This document shows, one piece after another, positions 18,069 through 27,269 of a stretch of DNA of 64,000 bases (position 1 is its first letter; each line of letters begins with the position of its first letter). Below the pieces are notes generated by a model, which was not told where the DNA came from, searched no databases, and worked only from the letters and a program-made list of their open reading frames with translations. The stretch comes from Oligoflexus sp. (GTDB lineage: Bacteria; Bdellovibrionota_B; Oligoflexia; Oligoflexales; Oligoflexaceae): NCBI GenBank assembly GCA_014378195.1, contig JACMOC010000048.1:1-64000 (forward strand), read 5' to 3'. Both the position numbers and the translations under genes were made by a program.

Positions 18069-18416
18069 AAGTGAGCCTCTCCTTTAAAAAGCCTCGCTAG
18101 CTTTAGCACACTTTCTCAAAAGATTTCTAGCTTGTTTGACTGACTATAAATACCAGAATAGCACAAGAAATTCGATACTACGTGTTGACCATCAAAATCT
18201 TGACGGCGTGCATCCGTTGACAGGCGCAGGTAGCAAGTGAAAAAATACCTTAGAGTCGTAGTCTTGAGCCCAAATTCCCCGAGCTGACATTGTCTAGGCA
18301 ATTTCTGCCCGGACATGGTCCAGGTGTCTCCCAAGTCCTCATTCCGACATGGCAAATGGTGCTCTTAACGTACGCTTGATCTCTTCGTACCTTCAACGTA
18401 AAGCGGCAATATTGAC
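18069..18416. other. Divergent intergenic region before pilM
   Basis: About 350 bases that must carry the promoters for the pil cluster and for the small ORF/beta-synthase pair. A minus-strand frame of 79 codons is present but has no ribosome site and odd composition, so I do not call it. I see no firm promoter. Confidence 0.4.
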
Positions 18417-19490
18417 ATGATTTCTTTTTTTAACAGCCCTTTGCTCGCCATAGACTTCGGGTCTTCGTCGATCAAGATCATGGAAATGACCTCGGGTCGG
18501 AGCGGCAAATTGCAATGCCTTGGCCTTGAACTCCTGCCGCGTGGAGTGATCGAGCACGGAGTGATTCGTGAACCTGAGACCATTGCAGCGGCTCTTCAGA
18601 AGCTTTTGAAACGCCTGAATATCAAAACCAAGAACAGGCGAGTTGCGATTTCCATATCAGGGGTATCCACCCTGGTGAAACGGGTGGCGATGGCCTTCGA
18701 TGCCGACGTCGATCTGGATGAAGCGATCTTTGAGGAAGCCAAGCAACGCTTTGCCCATAATCTCGAGGATATGTATTTCCGTTTTGAAGAGGTGGCGTCA
18801 ACATTCGTGGCCGAAGCGGAAAAAGCCTATATCCTCGTCGCGGCGAAAATCGATACGGTGGAGCAGTATATAGACCTGATCCATCGCGTCGGCCTCAAAG
18901 TGGGGATTACCGACTGCGATTTCTTCTGTCTCGCGAACATGTTCGATTTCAATTATCCCATCGCCGATGCGCTGACTATGGCCATAAACATCGGGGCCTC
19001 TTCGACCCAGATCGTCTTTCTCTATAACGGGGAATTTCTCTATAGCCGTGAGATCTTCATGGGCGGTAACGAAATAAGCCAGAAGGTGTCCGACTTTCTC
19101 AAGGTTGATTTTGAAAATGCGGAGTCACTCAAGATCTCCGCATCAATGGGTGAGCAGGCGATAGCGGAACGCATCAAGCCCGCTATTCAGGAGATCAACG
19201 ATCAGCTCGCCGCGGAGATCAACACAACGGTGACCTATTTTATGGGTGAGGAGATGGCGGGACGCTTTGAAAAAGTGGATCACATCTTTCTGTGCGGTGG
19301 TGCTGCAAGTACCCTCAATCTCGGGACAACCCTCTCCTCAACACTCCGGGCTCCTGTTCAAACGATCAATCCTTTCCAGAGGATAGATACCCAGCCCTCG
19401 GGCATCGATATGGATTACATCATGACTCAAGGTGCTCTGTTCGGAATTTCAGTTGGGCTCGGACTACGTGATATCTCAGAAATCAAATAG
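18417..19490 (+). CDS. pilM: Type IV pilus assembly ATPase-fold protein PilM
   Basis: A 357-residue actin-like cytoplasmic protein with the phosphate-1 motif LLAIDFGSSSIKI at residues 8-20, a second GASSTQIVFLYNGE strand-loop and an adenosine-type CGGAAS motif near residue 303. PilM binds the cytoplasmic tail of PilN and forms the inner platform ring of type IV pili. It is the first gene of pilMNOPQ. The ribosome site is weak. Length and order are standard for the family. Confidence 0.92.
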   Translation: MISFFNSPLLAIDFGSSSIKIMEMTSGRSGKLQCLGLELLPRGVIEHGVIREPETIAAALQKLLKRLNIKTKNRRVAISISGVSTLVKRVAMAFDADVDLDEAIFEEAKQRFAHNLEDMYFRFEEVASTFVAEAEKAYILVAAKIDTVEQYIDLIHRVGLKVGITDCDFFCLANMFDFNYPIADALTMAINIGASSTQIVFLYNGEFLYSREIFMGGNEISQKVSDFLKVDFENAESLKISASMGEQAIAERIKPAIQEINDQLAAEINTTVTYFMGEEMAGRFEKVDHIFLCGGAASTLNLGTTLSSTLRAPVQTINPFQRIDTQPSGIDMDYIMTQGALFGISVGLGLRDISEIK

Positions 19491-19502
19491 GAGGGTCGGT
19501 CT

Positions 19503-20351
19503 TTGATTAAGATAAATTTAACGCCCTTCGAAGAGCTCGATAACCCTCAATGGTGGGTCCCCGATCTCGTGGCTCTTTTCCTGGTGATTGCTATCACTTT
19601 CGGTGGAGTATTTTTTTACATCGATTCCCTGAATCAGGAGATCGCGGCCAAAGAAGCCGAAAAAACCACTATAATCTCGGAGACCACGGCCCTTGAGGGG
19701 GAAGTCAACAAATCGGATCAGCTCGACGGCAAAATCAAAACGCTCGATATGCGAAAGGACGCGTTAAAGCGTATTACCGAATCCAAGCTCGTGCGCTACC
19801 TGCCAGTCATACTCATGGAAAACATTCAAAATCTGAAGCCGGACAAAGTATGGCTAACGCGTTTGAGTTTTGTTGACCAGAAGAAAGACCTGTCAGCACC
19901 AACGTCACCGCCAGTTCCCGCGACGCCACCGCCCGCGATACCGGGCGGAACGCCTCAGGCTCCTCCCACACAGGATCCGGCTGCGACGGCTGCGGCTCCG
20001 GCCCCGGCACCGATTGAATCAAGGCGGGACAAGGACTTCCCCGTTACGCTCCAGATCGAAGGCGAAGCTACGGATAACGTCTCGATCGCTGAGTTTATGG
20101 TCGCCCTCAAGGCTACTCAAAATCAGAGTTTCGAAAAGAGCGACCTGCGAACGCAGCTCTTTTTCAGCGACGTAGGCATCGACTTCTCGAAAATCAGCAC
20201 TGCGGGCGGTAGTGCGGACGACAAGCCCAAAGAGCATGTGGCCTTCAAGCTGCAGCTTCAGTTCCGTGAAAAATCCGGCGCGACCCAAGAAGGCAAATTT
20301 AGTCAGTTTATCGATCAATTTAAGCGGACTGGCGAAGCCAGCGTCAATTGA
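19503..20351 (+). CDS. pilN: Type IV pilus assembly protein PilN
   Basis: A 282-residue protein starting at TTG 19503, with GGAGG eight bases upstream. The N-terminal INLTPFEEL is the PilM-binding motif (family form INLLP). One transmembrane helix (about 22-42) is followed by a coiled coil and a ferredoxin-like domain. A Pro/Ala-rich insert of about 45 residues (about 130-178) interrupts the periplasmic part and makes this PilN longer than usual. It pairs with PilO to form the inner-membrane alignment complex. Confidence 0.9.
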   Translation: MIKINLTPFEELDNPQWWVPDLVALFLVIAITFGGVFFYIDSLNQEIAAKEAEKTTIISETTALEGEVNKSDQLDGKIKTLDMRKDALKRITESKLVRYLPVILMENIQNLKPDKVWLTRLSFVDQKKDLSAPTSPPVPATPPPAIPGGTPQAPPTQDPAATAAAPAPAPIESRRDKDFPVTLQIEGEATDNVSIAEFMVALKATQNQSFEKSDLRTQLFFSDVGIDFSKISTAGGSADDKPKEHVAFKLQLQFREKSGATQEGKFSQFIDQFKRTGEASVN

Positions 20352-20358
20352 GGGCTCT

Positions 20359-20973
20359 ATGGAACTTGATGAAATATTTGATAAATATAGAGCCTGGAAG
20401 CCGCAGTACCGCTACGGACTCATCCTTGCGATCGGTGTGATTCCAGCGATAAACACCTGGCAGTCATCGGGCGATACTTTGCACGAACGCAAAGCGGCGC
20501 TGGATGGCGAAGTCGACAACGAGAAGCGGAAATTCGAAGTCGCTCGTCAAAAGGCCGCTGAGCTTCCTGCGCGGGAAGCCAAGCTAAACGAGATCGAGGG
20601 CGAACTCGTCAAAGCCAAGGAATTTCTGCCCGATAAAATCGAGATTGACAACATACTCGCCATTATCGGTGGGCTGGAGAAGGAACTGGACGTCACGCTT
20701 GTGAACTTCAAGCCTGGCTCGGAACAGATGGGCAATGGCTCGACCGAATACAAAGAAATGCCGGTTGAACTCGAAATGCGCGGCACGTTCGTCAACACGA
20801 TGCGTTTCATGGATCGCCTTGTTCATATGCAAAACCTCACGCATCTGCGCAATATCGATTTCAAAAGTATCGAGTCGACCTCTGAGGAAGAAAAGAAAAA
20901 AACCGAACTTGGTCCCCCTGTGGCGAAAAAGCTGCAAAGCACGGCAAAGCTCATCCTTTTCAAAGGTGTTTGA
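20359..20973 (+). CDS. pilO: Type IV pilus assembly protein PilO
   Basis: A 204-residue protein. The ATG at 20359 (GAGGG upstream) lies seven bases after the pilN stop; longer readings overlap pilN heavily. One transmembrane helix (about 18-36) is followed by a coiled coil (about 40-90, KFEVARQKAAELPAREAKL) and a small alpha/beta domain. PilO forms heterodimers with PilN and binds PilP. Low sequence conservation is usual, and position in the operon is the main support. Confidence 0.87.
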   Translation: MELDEIFDKYRAWKPQYRYGLILAIGVIPAINTWQSSGDTLHERKAALDGEVDNEKRKFEVARQKAAELPAREAKLNEIEGELVKAKEFLPDKIEIDNILAIIGGLEKELDVTLVNFKPGSEQMGNGSTEYKEMPVELEMRGTFVNTMRFMDRLVHMQNLTHLRNIDFKSIESTSEEEKKKTELGPPVAKKLQSTAKLILFKGV

Positions 20974-20976
20974 CGC

Positions 20977-21912
20977 ATGAAGTTGACGATGAAGCTCTTG
21001 ATCATAGGGATCTGTCTGCTGCCTTTAGGCGGTCGCTCGGCGCTCGCGAAAAGTGTAGAAAAAAAGGCGAAAGTTACCGACCTCAACCAGATTGATCTTG
21101 AGCAAGTCGAAGACGAGAACTGGGAAAACAAAGCAGCAAGTCCTCAAATCAATCCCGATAGGGGGATGAAGATTCGCGACATCATAGAACCGACCAGTGA
21201 ATACACGTACGCATCATTTGGCAAACCCGATCCTTTTTCAATGCCGATATCGGAACGGCCGAAGGATACGGGCGCAGATAAGGTCAGCCAGGTTCCGATC
21301 GATATGCAGGTCGGAAACTCCAAGGAAATAACCGTCGTCAGTCCCTTGCAGAATTATCCGATGGGCTCATTAAAAGTCATGGGAATCTGGCAGAAGGCCG
21401 ACGGTGAGATGCGCTCGGTCATCCTCACTCCAAAAAATGAAAGTATCGTCGTTAAAGTAGGTGACCCCATTTCATCGGGCAAAGTGCTGGCTATCGATAA
21501 AAAGGAAATCGTCGTTCGTCTCTATAAAATTCGTAAAGACGGCGTACGTGATTATGAGGATGCTCGTGTGACCTTTGGCACCGGATCAAAAGTCGCCCAT
21601 GGCACGATTAAACTGGAACCGGGAAAAGAAGCTCAATTCCCAGGTATGGAGAAACCTGCGGATGCCAATCCTTTCAAAATAGATCCAGCGGCAGCCGGCG
21701 GGAAAGCTGCGGGTCAAGGGGCTCCGGCGCCGACTCCGGTTGCAGGTGCGCCGGCAGCAGCGCCTCCGATTGGTCTTAATCCTCCGGCAACCGGCACACC
21801 TCCTGGAGGTGCAGCGCCCGCGGCACCCGCACTAGGTTGGCCTTATACTACAGGTGCCCCTGCACCCGCAGCAGATCAGACTCCAGGTCGCCCTGGATCA
21901 AGCCCCCGATAA
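20977..21912 (+). CDS. pilP: Type IV pilus assembly protein PilP
   Basis: A 311-residue protein with a signal peptide ending near SALA. A lysine/glutamate-rich linker precedes a DPFSMP segment and the PilP beta-sandwich (about 115-210: PLQNYPMGSLKVMGIW… VVKVGDPISSGKV). The last 85 residues are Pro/Ala/Gly-rich and probably disordered. It has no lipobox, unlike many PilP proteins. PilP links PilNO to the PilQ secretin across the periplasm. Confidence 0.87.
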   Translation: MKLTMKLLIIGICLLPLGGRSALAKSVEKKAKVTDLNQIDLEQVEDENWENKAASPQINPDRGMKIRDIIEPTSEYTYASFGKPDPFSMPISERPKDTGADKVSQVPIDMQVGNSKEITVVSPLQNYPMGSLKVMGIWQKADGEMRSVILTPKNESIVVKVGDPISSGKVLAIDKKEIVVRLYKIRKDGVRDYEDARVTFGTGSKVAHGTIKLEPGKEAQFPGMEKPADANPFKIDPAAAGGKAAGQGAPAPTPVAGAPAAAPPIGLNPPATGTPPGGAAPAAPALGWPYTTGAPAPAADQTPGRPGSSPR

Positions 21913-21947
21913 TTGAGTCACGGCATTCAAGGCCAAGAGGATATTGT

Positions 21948-24900
21948 ATGAAAACTCGTTTTATACTGCGACTGTTGACCCTTACAAGCTGGCTCCCCCT
22001 CGTTTCCTGCGCGACCTCCGATGAGGATAAGAGCGCCGGAAGCAGCGCATCCGACTCAGGGGATTCGTCCAATGAGAAGGGAAATGCGACGGCATCGAAT
22101 AATGCCGCGGGTTCAAATAACGCGAGCGAAACGATGAACGGAGCTTTGGATGATGAGTCCACGGCGTCGGGCAATAGTGCCTCGCAGGACCTTTTGGGTG
22201 ACAACCAAAACGAAAACAGTAACTTTGACGATGACAGCGACAAAGAACTCGCCAACTCCGCAGGTAGTAAATCCACTGGCAACGCGGCACCGAATATGAA
22301 CGGCTTCGAAGATAATATCGCTGCAAATAGTTTTGCTTCGGACCCGACCGCCGGCAAAAGCGCTGGAACCAATAGCAATGCGGTTGATGCCTTTAAAAAT
22401 ACCGCGATTGAAGGCAATGCTTTTACCGATCCAACAGCGGTGACCACACCGGCTCCAGCCATGAACGCGGCGCCTATTATCATAGCTCAAACACCTACGC
22501 CAGAGCCGGTTCTGAGGCGAGCTCCAGCTCCTTTAGCGGTTGCTGTGGAGCCAGCGGCAGCTCCAAAGGCTGTCAAACTCGCGAGTCACGACGTAGACTC
22601 GACTCCAGCCACACTTCATTGGGTTGGTTTCAAGATCAACGAGCCTTTGAAAAAATTGAACCTTGAAATCGTGACACGCGGTAATCCCGAGTACGAAATT
22701 TTTGAGCAAAGTAATCGCGCTCGACAAAACGAAATCGTCATACGTTTTTATCACACGGGGCTCCGCAAAAAGCTTCATTGGGACGTCGACTCAAGTGAGT
22801 TCCGTTCTCCAGTTGCTTATATTCGCATGAGAGAAAAACCAGCCAAGGGTTATGTCGATCTCGTGATCACGCACCGCGATGCGGTCGAGCCTCTTTTTTA
22901 TGAGCACGGGGGCAATTTCCTGCTCTCCTATGCGATACCTGAGCGTTATCTCGGAAGCAAAGCCGCACGAGCGAAAGCTATCAAAGATTCCGCTGTCAGC
23001 CTCAATTCCGAAGTCGAAAAACCCTTGGCTCTCCCGAAAAAAGTGGTTTCGGCTCTTCCGACTGTCGGATTCCCGCGTTACGCGGCACAGTTCAAGGATA
23101 AGCCTCATCTCGAGCCGATTCGTAAGTTCATAGGGTTGAGCAAGCCCATTGAACTCGACAAGAATGGTTTGCCGGAAAGCTTTGATAAAACAAAGCGCCT
23201 TGAAAAACGCACCGGACAGATTTTGAGCCGGACCACCTTTGTGGGTGTCGCAGCCGATGATGTAGGGGATGACTTTGCCGATGACGTTGTGGATAGCCCA
23301 ACTGCTGCTAAAAAAGGTGCCCCTAAAGACAAAAACGGGAAACCTGCCAAGCCTGAAAAGGCTCCGGCCCCGGAAACCTCTAACTTTAGCGATAGCGCAG
23401 CGCCTGGATCCGATCCGATCAGCGACCTTCCTGCGGCTGCGAATGATGCCGGAACAAGTCCTCTGGATGACGATCTAAAAAATGCCGATAACGATGCGGG
23501 TTCGCCCAACGCGTTTTCAGACCTTGATGACAAACCGGCTGCGGCTCCTGCAGGGGCGAAAACGGCAAAGCCAAAAAGCAAAACCACAGCTGCCAATCCC
23601 CTTCCACCTTCTGGGGCAGAAGTTGACGGCGCACCCATGGAAAACTTGACAACGAATGCTGCAACGACATTCGACGCAACACCGCAACCGTCCGGCGCAG
23701 GCAATCGGACAGCGGAAATGACCAAAGCTCAGGATGTTGATCCGGAAGCGAGCGAAGGCAGTGGAAAAAAACACCACTACAGCGGCAAACCTATTTTCAT
23801 GCAATTTTACAATTCCCCATTGAGTGTAGTCCTCAAAAGCTTTTCGTCGGAAACAGGAAACAACTTTGTTTACCCTTCCGATATCGGTGCCACCGTAGTT
23901 GATGTGGACTTCAACGGTGTGCCTTGGGACGAGGCCTTGAAAGCGATACTCGAAACGCATAGCCTCGGACTCGTCCGCATCGGCGAAAACGTAGTGCGGG
24001 TCGATCGCATTTCGGCTTTGACTGGGTACATGCAAGAGCTGGAAAAAGCTACGCAATTTGAGTCGCGTCGCGTCCCTACGAAGGTCATGGTCTTTCGTTT
24101 GAACAACGCTGTTGCAAAAGATGTGGCCTCGCGCGTAAAAGAACTTTTGGCGCAAGATATTGCCGCGGATCCACGCATCAAAGCGTCTGACGACAATCGA
24201 ACCAACATGATAGTAGTGGAAGCTCCCGAGAGCATACTCGCAAAAACGCGCGCCATTATCGAACGCCTTGATCTTGAGACGCCTCAAGTCGAAATCACGT
24301 CGCGTATCGTCGAAGTGCAAAAAAACCAGAATAACTTCTTTGGTGTCGCGTGGGGTAACAACCTCAACTTCGATCCAGGTCGCGCTCTCGGATTCGGTAC
24401 TCTCAACTTTCCCAACTCGGCGTCATCGGCTTTCAGCGTTGATCCCGGTGTTTCAACGAGTGCAGCTTCCGGCACAGGCCGCTTTCGCTTCGGCAGTCTC
24501 AACAAATTTCTCGACCTCGACCTGCTTTTGCGTCTTGAAGAGAAAAAAGGAACCTCGAACGTCCTTCAGTCCAACCGGGTCCTGGTCCTTGATGGACAAA
24601 AGGCAACGGTCAAAGCCGGCAGCTCTCAGTTCTTTCGGCCGGCAGCGGGTGGTAACGTAATCAACCCCGCTCCCGGTGCAGCCCCTGGCGGCGCGACGGC
24701 AGCCGCAGGTTTATCCGAAATCACCTTTGACCTATCGCTCGAAGTTATTCCCCAGGTTACGGCGCTAGGCAATGTGATCATGAAGCTTGTGATTCAAAGC
24801 GATACGCCGGGTGACACCACGGGCGAGCAACTTGCCACAAAAAGCACACGAAATCTCGAAACCCAAATGGTTCGAGCCAGTGGTGATACCGGTGTAATCG

Positions 24901-25151
24901 GCGGTATCTACGACACCAAACGGACCAATACGATATCGGGTGTTCCCTTCCTATCAGACCTTCCGATCATCGGCGCCCTGTTCCGCTCAACCACTTCAAC
25001 CGAGAGTCAGACAGAACTTTTGATCATGGTGACTCCGACCATCATATCAGGACCCAACGATCCAAAAACGGATGCGCAGGCGGCCCTTGAGAAAAAACAA
25101 GCGACGATCATCTCGCAGAAAAAATTTAATGGTGAAGGGAAAAGTCTATGA
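21948..25151 (+). CDS. pilQ: Type IV pilus secretin PilQ with long low-complexity insertions
   Basis: A 1067-residue protein. The ATG at 21948 has AAGAGG upstream and gives a lipoprotein-like signal (PLVSC). Order: Asn/Ser/Asp-rich low complexity (about 22-190), one AMIN domain (about 215-310) for peptidoglycan binding, a second acidic Ala/Asp-rich region (about 425-600), an STN domain (about 612-690), secretin N-domain (about 712-780) and secretin core (about 780-1040) with the signature VPFLSDLPIIGALF near residue 998. The core is normal. The low-complexity parts are what make it several hundred residues longer than common PilQ. It forms the outer-membrane pilus channel. Confidence 0.92.
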   Translation: MKTRFILRLLTLTSWLPLVSCATSDEDKSAGSSASDSGDSSNEKGNATASNNAAGSNNASETMNGALDDESTASGNSASQDLLGDNQNENSNFDDDSDKELANSAGSKSTGNAAPNMNGFEDNIAANSFASDPTAGKSAGTNSNAVDAFKNTAIEGNAFTDPTAVTTPAPAMNAAPIIIAQTPTPEPVLRRAPAPLAVAVEPAAAPKAVKLASHDVDSTPATLHWVGFKINEPLKKLNLEIVTRGNPEYEIFEQSNRARQNEIVIRFYHTGLRKKLHWDVDSSEFRSPVAYIRMREKPAKGYVDLVITHRDAVEPLFYEHGGNFLLSYAIPERYLGSKAARAKAIKDSAVSLNSEVEKPLALPKKVVSALPTVGFPRYAAQFKDKPHLEPIRKFIGLSKPIELDKNGLPESFDKTKRLEKRTGQILSRTTFVGVAADDVGDDFADDVVDSPTAAKKGAPKDKNGKPAKPEKAPAPETSNFSDSAAPGSDPISDLPAAANDAGTSPLDDDLKNADNDAGSPNAFSDLDDKPAAAPAGAKTAKPKSKTTAANPLPPSGAEVDGAPMENLTTNAATTFDATPQPSGAGNRTAEMTKAQDVDPEASEGSGKKHHYSGKPIFMQFYNSPLSVVLKSFSSETGNNFVYPSDIGATVVDVDFNGVPWDEALKAILETHSLGLVRIGENVVRVDRISALTGYMQELEKATQFESRRVPTKVMVFRLNNAVAKDVASRVKELLAQDIAADPRIKASDDNRTNMIVVEAPESILAKTRAIIERLDLETPQVEITSRIVEVQKNQNNFFGVAWGNNLNFDPGRALGFGTLNFPNSASSAFSVDPGVSTSAASGTGRFRFGSLNKFLDLDLLLRLEEKKGTSNVLQSNRVLVLDGQKATVKAGSSQFFRPAAGGNVINPAPGAAPGGATAAAGLSEITFDLSLEVIPQVTALGNVIMKLVIQSDTPGDTTGEQLATKSTRNLETQMVRASGDTGVIGGIYDTKRTNTISGVPFLSDLPIIGALFRSTTSTESQTELLIMVTPTIISGPNDPKTDAQAALEKKQATIISQKKFNGEGKSL

Positions 25152-25723
25152 AGACATTGGCAATTATGAGGACAGCCCTCTCAACTTCATGCCTTTTTTC
25201 GTTGATCGCTCTGGTTCTATCGGTGGCGACAGCGTGCTCAGTCCAGCCCGAAGCGGCGGGCCAGTGTAAATTGATTTGCGGCGGCTCGATTGTCGGCTCC
25301 AACGATACGGTGATGAGCATCAGTGTAAAGTCGCAGCCGGTTGACACGGAATGTGCACCATCACAAGCGACTAAAACAGTTGGACCTTACACCGCTATGT
25401 TTTTAGTCGGCGAGCAGATTTCGGATGAAAAGGGCAATAAGATTGGCGTTCGGCCTGTCCCGAATATCAGCATCGATCCTCGTTTGATCGGCAATCGTCC
25501 TGCCCTCATGAATGAAAACGACTCGCCCGGAACTTACCGGGGACTTGCGACGCTCAAAAACAACTGGTGCTCCGATGCATGCGGCGTTGTCACACTCGAG
25601 GCCTATGCCACGTGCCCTGAAGTAGGATCTTCGGATAGTCTTTCGATCCAGGTGCACAGCGGCGCTCTGTTCAGCGAATCAGCGATCTTTCCCATTACGA
25701 CTAAAACACCCGTTGCAAATTAA
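25148..25723 (+). CDS. Lipoprotein of the pil operon, unknown function
   Basis: A 191-residue protein whose ATG overlaps the pilQ stop (ATGA). The signal ends at VATAC (C30). The mature domain has paired cysteines (QCKLICGGS, NNWCSDACG, YATCPEV), suggesting disulfides in an immunoglobulin-like fold. Tight coupling to pilQ suggests a pilotin or secretin-associated role, but it lacks the TPR fold of PilF/PilW, so this is only an inference. Confidence 0.75.
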   Translation: MKTLAIMRTALSTSCLFSLIALVLSVATACSVQPEAAGQCKLICGGSIVGSNDTVMSISVKSQPVDTECAPSQATKTVGPYTAMFLVGEQISDEKGNKIGVRPVPNISIDPRLIGNRPALMNENDSPGTYRGLATLKNNWCSDACGVVTLEAYATCPEVGSSDSLSIQVHSGALFSESAIFPITTKTPVAN

Positions 25724-25732
25724 GGGTCAAAT

Positions 25733-26710
25733 ATGGGCTTAGACCCACAGAATCTGCTCGAGAACAAAAATCTCAGCAAATCGGAACAGATCGCCCTCGA
25801 TCATTACAAGAAAAAACCCGACGGTCGCGGGTTCTTCTCCGTGGCTGAAATTATGGCGAAACATGCGCAATGGGACGAAGCCATACAGCTTTTGTCTTAT
25901 GGACTCGAGCGTCATCCGAGTTACTCGGTCGCGCGTGTTTTTCTGAGCCATCTGCTCTTTCGCCGGCATCACTTCATTGAAGCCTGGACGAATCTCGAGA
26001 CCAGTCCTACATCCCTAAAAACCAATCTTACGGCGCAGCTTTTACGCCTGAAGCTATCCGTCCTCCTCGCGAAACAGCAGGACGCCACCGATCTGGTCAA
26101 AGAGCTTTCTCTGCAGGACTTTCACGAAAGCGAAACTAGGCTTATCATCGAACAGATGGATATCAAGCCTTTCTCTCAGGTGCGGAGGGATTACGCAGAT
26201 TATTTGAAAATCCCATTTCATCTGCTGCCTCAGGACAAACAAAACGAAGAAGAGACGACGGTATCAAGCTATAAAGTTGTGGAAAACTTTCTCAAAGCCC
26301 ATAACAGGCAAGAGGAGGAGGCGCAGGCCAGTTTTCGCGAACGGGTCGCCAAAGGCTTTTTCGCAAGTCCTATCCACAGCCTTTTCGCCAAGCCCCTCAC
26401 GACACTACACCCGGACCAAATCGATCTTGACGATCTCACCCGCGCCCGCCTCCTCCGGCGGCAAGGGCTTTATCAGAACGCTGCGGACCTCTACCAGCGT
26501 TTGGTTCTGGAAGCTCCCAGCAACGATCTCCTGCGTCGCGAGTACAATGAAATCTGCGATCTCCGGGATACGCAGAAAGAAATTGATAAACGAATCAGTC
26601 CTGAGATAGTTGAGAGTATGGAAAAGGTGCGCAAGATCGATGACAGGTTGCGACTCCTTAACGTTCTGATGAACCGACTGGAAAATTATAACGATGAAAC
26701 CGCCGCATAA
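25733..26710 (+). CDS. TPR-repeat protein of the pil operon
   Basis: A 325-residue cytoplasmic helical protein without a signal. TPR-like pairs are visible at about 30-100 (…WDEAIQLLSYGLERHPSYSVAR…) and 235-275 (GLYQNAADLYQRLVLEAPSN), and a coiled coil closes the protein (about 280-320). It follows the lipoprotein gene by 10 bases and overlaps aroQ by 17. It may be a scaffold for pilus regulation. The family is unknown to me. Confidence 0.7.
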   Translation: MGLDPQNLLENKNLSKSEQIALDHYKKKPDGRGFFSVAEIMAKHAQWDEAIQLLSYGLERHPSYSVARVFLSHLLFRRHHFIEAWTNLETSPTSLKTNLTAQLLRLKLSVLLAKQQDATDLVKELSLQDFHESETRLIIEQMDIKPFSQVRRDYADYLKIPFHLLPQDKQNEEETTVSSYKVVENFLKAHNRQEEEAQASFRERVAKGFFASPIHSLFAKPLTTLHPDQIDLDDLTRARLLRRQGLYQNAADLYQRLVLEAPSNDLLRREYNEICDLRDTQKEIDKRISPEIVESMEKVRKIDDRLRLLNVLMNRLENYNDETAA

Positions 26711-27167
26711 ATTTAAAATACTGATTGCTCACGGCGTCAATCTTGATTTGCTGGGCCGTCGCGAACCCGCGATTTACGGCAAACACACGCTCGCTGACAT
26801 CGAAGTCCGCATTCGCACATTGTCTCCAATGCTCGCTCAGACCTTTGGACTCGATTCTGTAGAACTCACTTTTTTTCAATCGAATCATGAAGGTATCTTT
26901 TTCGATGAGTTGTCGAAAGCGTGGGATGGCGCCGTGATCAACGCTGGCGCATGGACGCACACCTCACTCGCCCTTGCCGACCGGCTCGTTGCTCTTTCGC
27001 TGCCTTTCGTGGAAGTGCATATCTCAAACCTTTCTGCCCGGGAAGAGTTTCGCCAGCATTCTTACGCAGCGCGTTACGCGCTCGGCGTTTGTTATGGCTT
27101 TGGCATCGACTCCTATATCGCAGGACTTTGCGGACTTTACGGAGTCCTCTCGACTCGTCAGAAATGA
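26694..27167 (+). CDS. aroQ: Type II 3-dehydroquinate dehydratase
   Basis: A 157-residue enzyme of the shikimate pathway (3-dehydroquinate to 3-dehydroshikimate). The family motifs are the N-terminal NLDLLGRREPAIYG with catalytic Y28, FFQSNHEG, INAGAWTHTSLAL, and EVHISN with catalytic H109. The usual GPN before NLNLLG is here HGVN, a small deviation. Translation is probably coupled to the upstream TPR gene. In many proteobacteria pilMNOPQ is followed by aroK and aroB; here a different shikimate gene takes that place. Confidence 0.92.
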   Translation: MKPPHKFKILIAHGVNLDLLGRREPAIYGKHTLADIEVRIRTLSPMLAQTFGLDSVELTFFQSNHEGIFFDELSKAWDGAVINAGAWTHTSLALADRLVALSLPFVEVHISNLSAREEFRQHSYAARYALGVCYGFGIDSYIAGLCGLYGVLSTRQK

Positions 27168-27269
27168 GTGTGATGCTGCTTGTGTTCGGATAACGAATCA
27201 GGCAAGGTCTATCTATTCGCTATCGCGATTTTAGATCACACCAGTTCCAAAAAGCAGAGGGGCGACTTC

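Noticed and set aside
18116..18355. Minus-strand frame of 79 codons before pilM
   Set aside because: No ribosome site, unlikely composition, and it fills what must be the divergent promoter region.
22022..22330. Possible repeat array or CRISPR in the Asn/Ser/Asp-rich stretch
   Set aside because: Repetition is only in amino-acid composition; there are no regularly spaced identical DNA repeats.
21848..22483. Minus-strand frame of 211 codons rich in Ala, Leu and Ser
   Set aside because: A shadow of the PilQ low-complexity region, caused by its biased codons.
23517..24320. Minus-strand frame of 267 codons
   Set aside because: Antisense to the STN and secretin N-domains of PilQ; no ribosome site and no recognisable motif.
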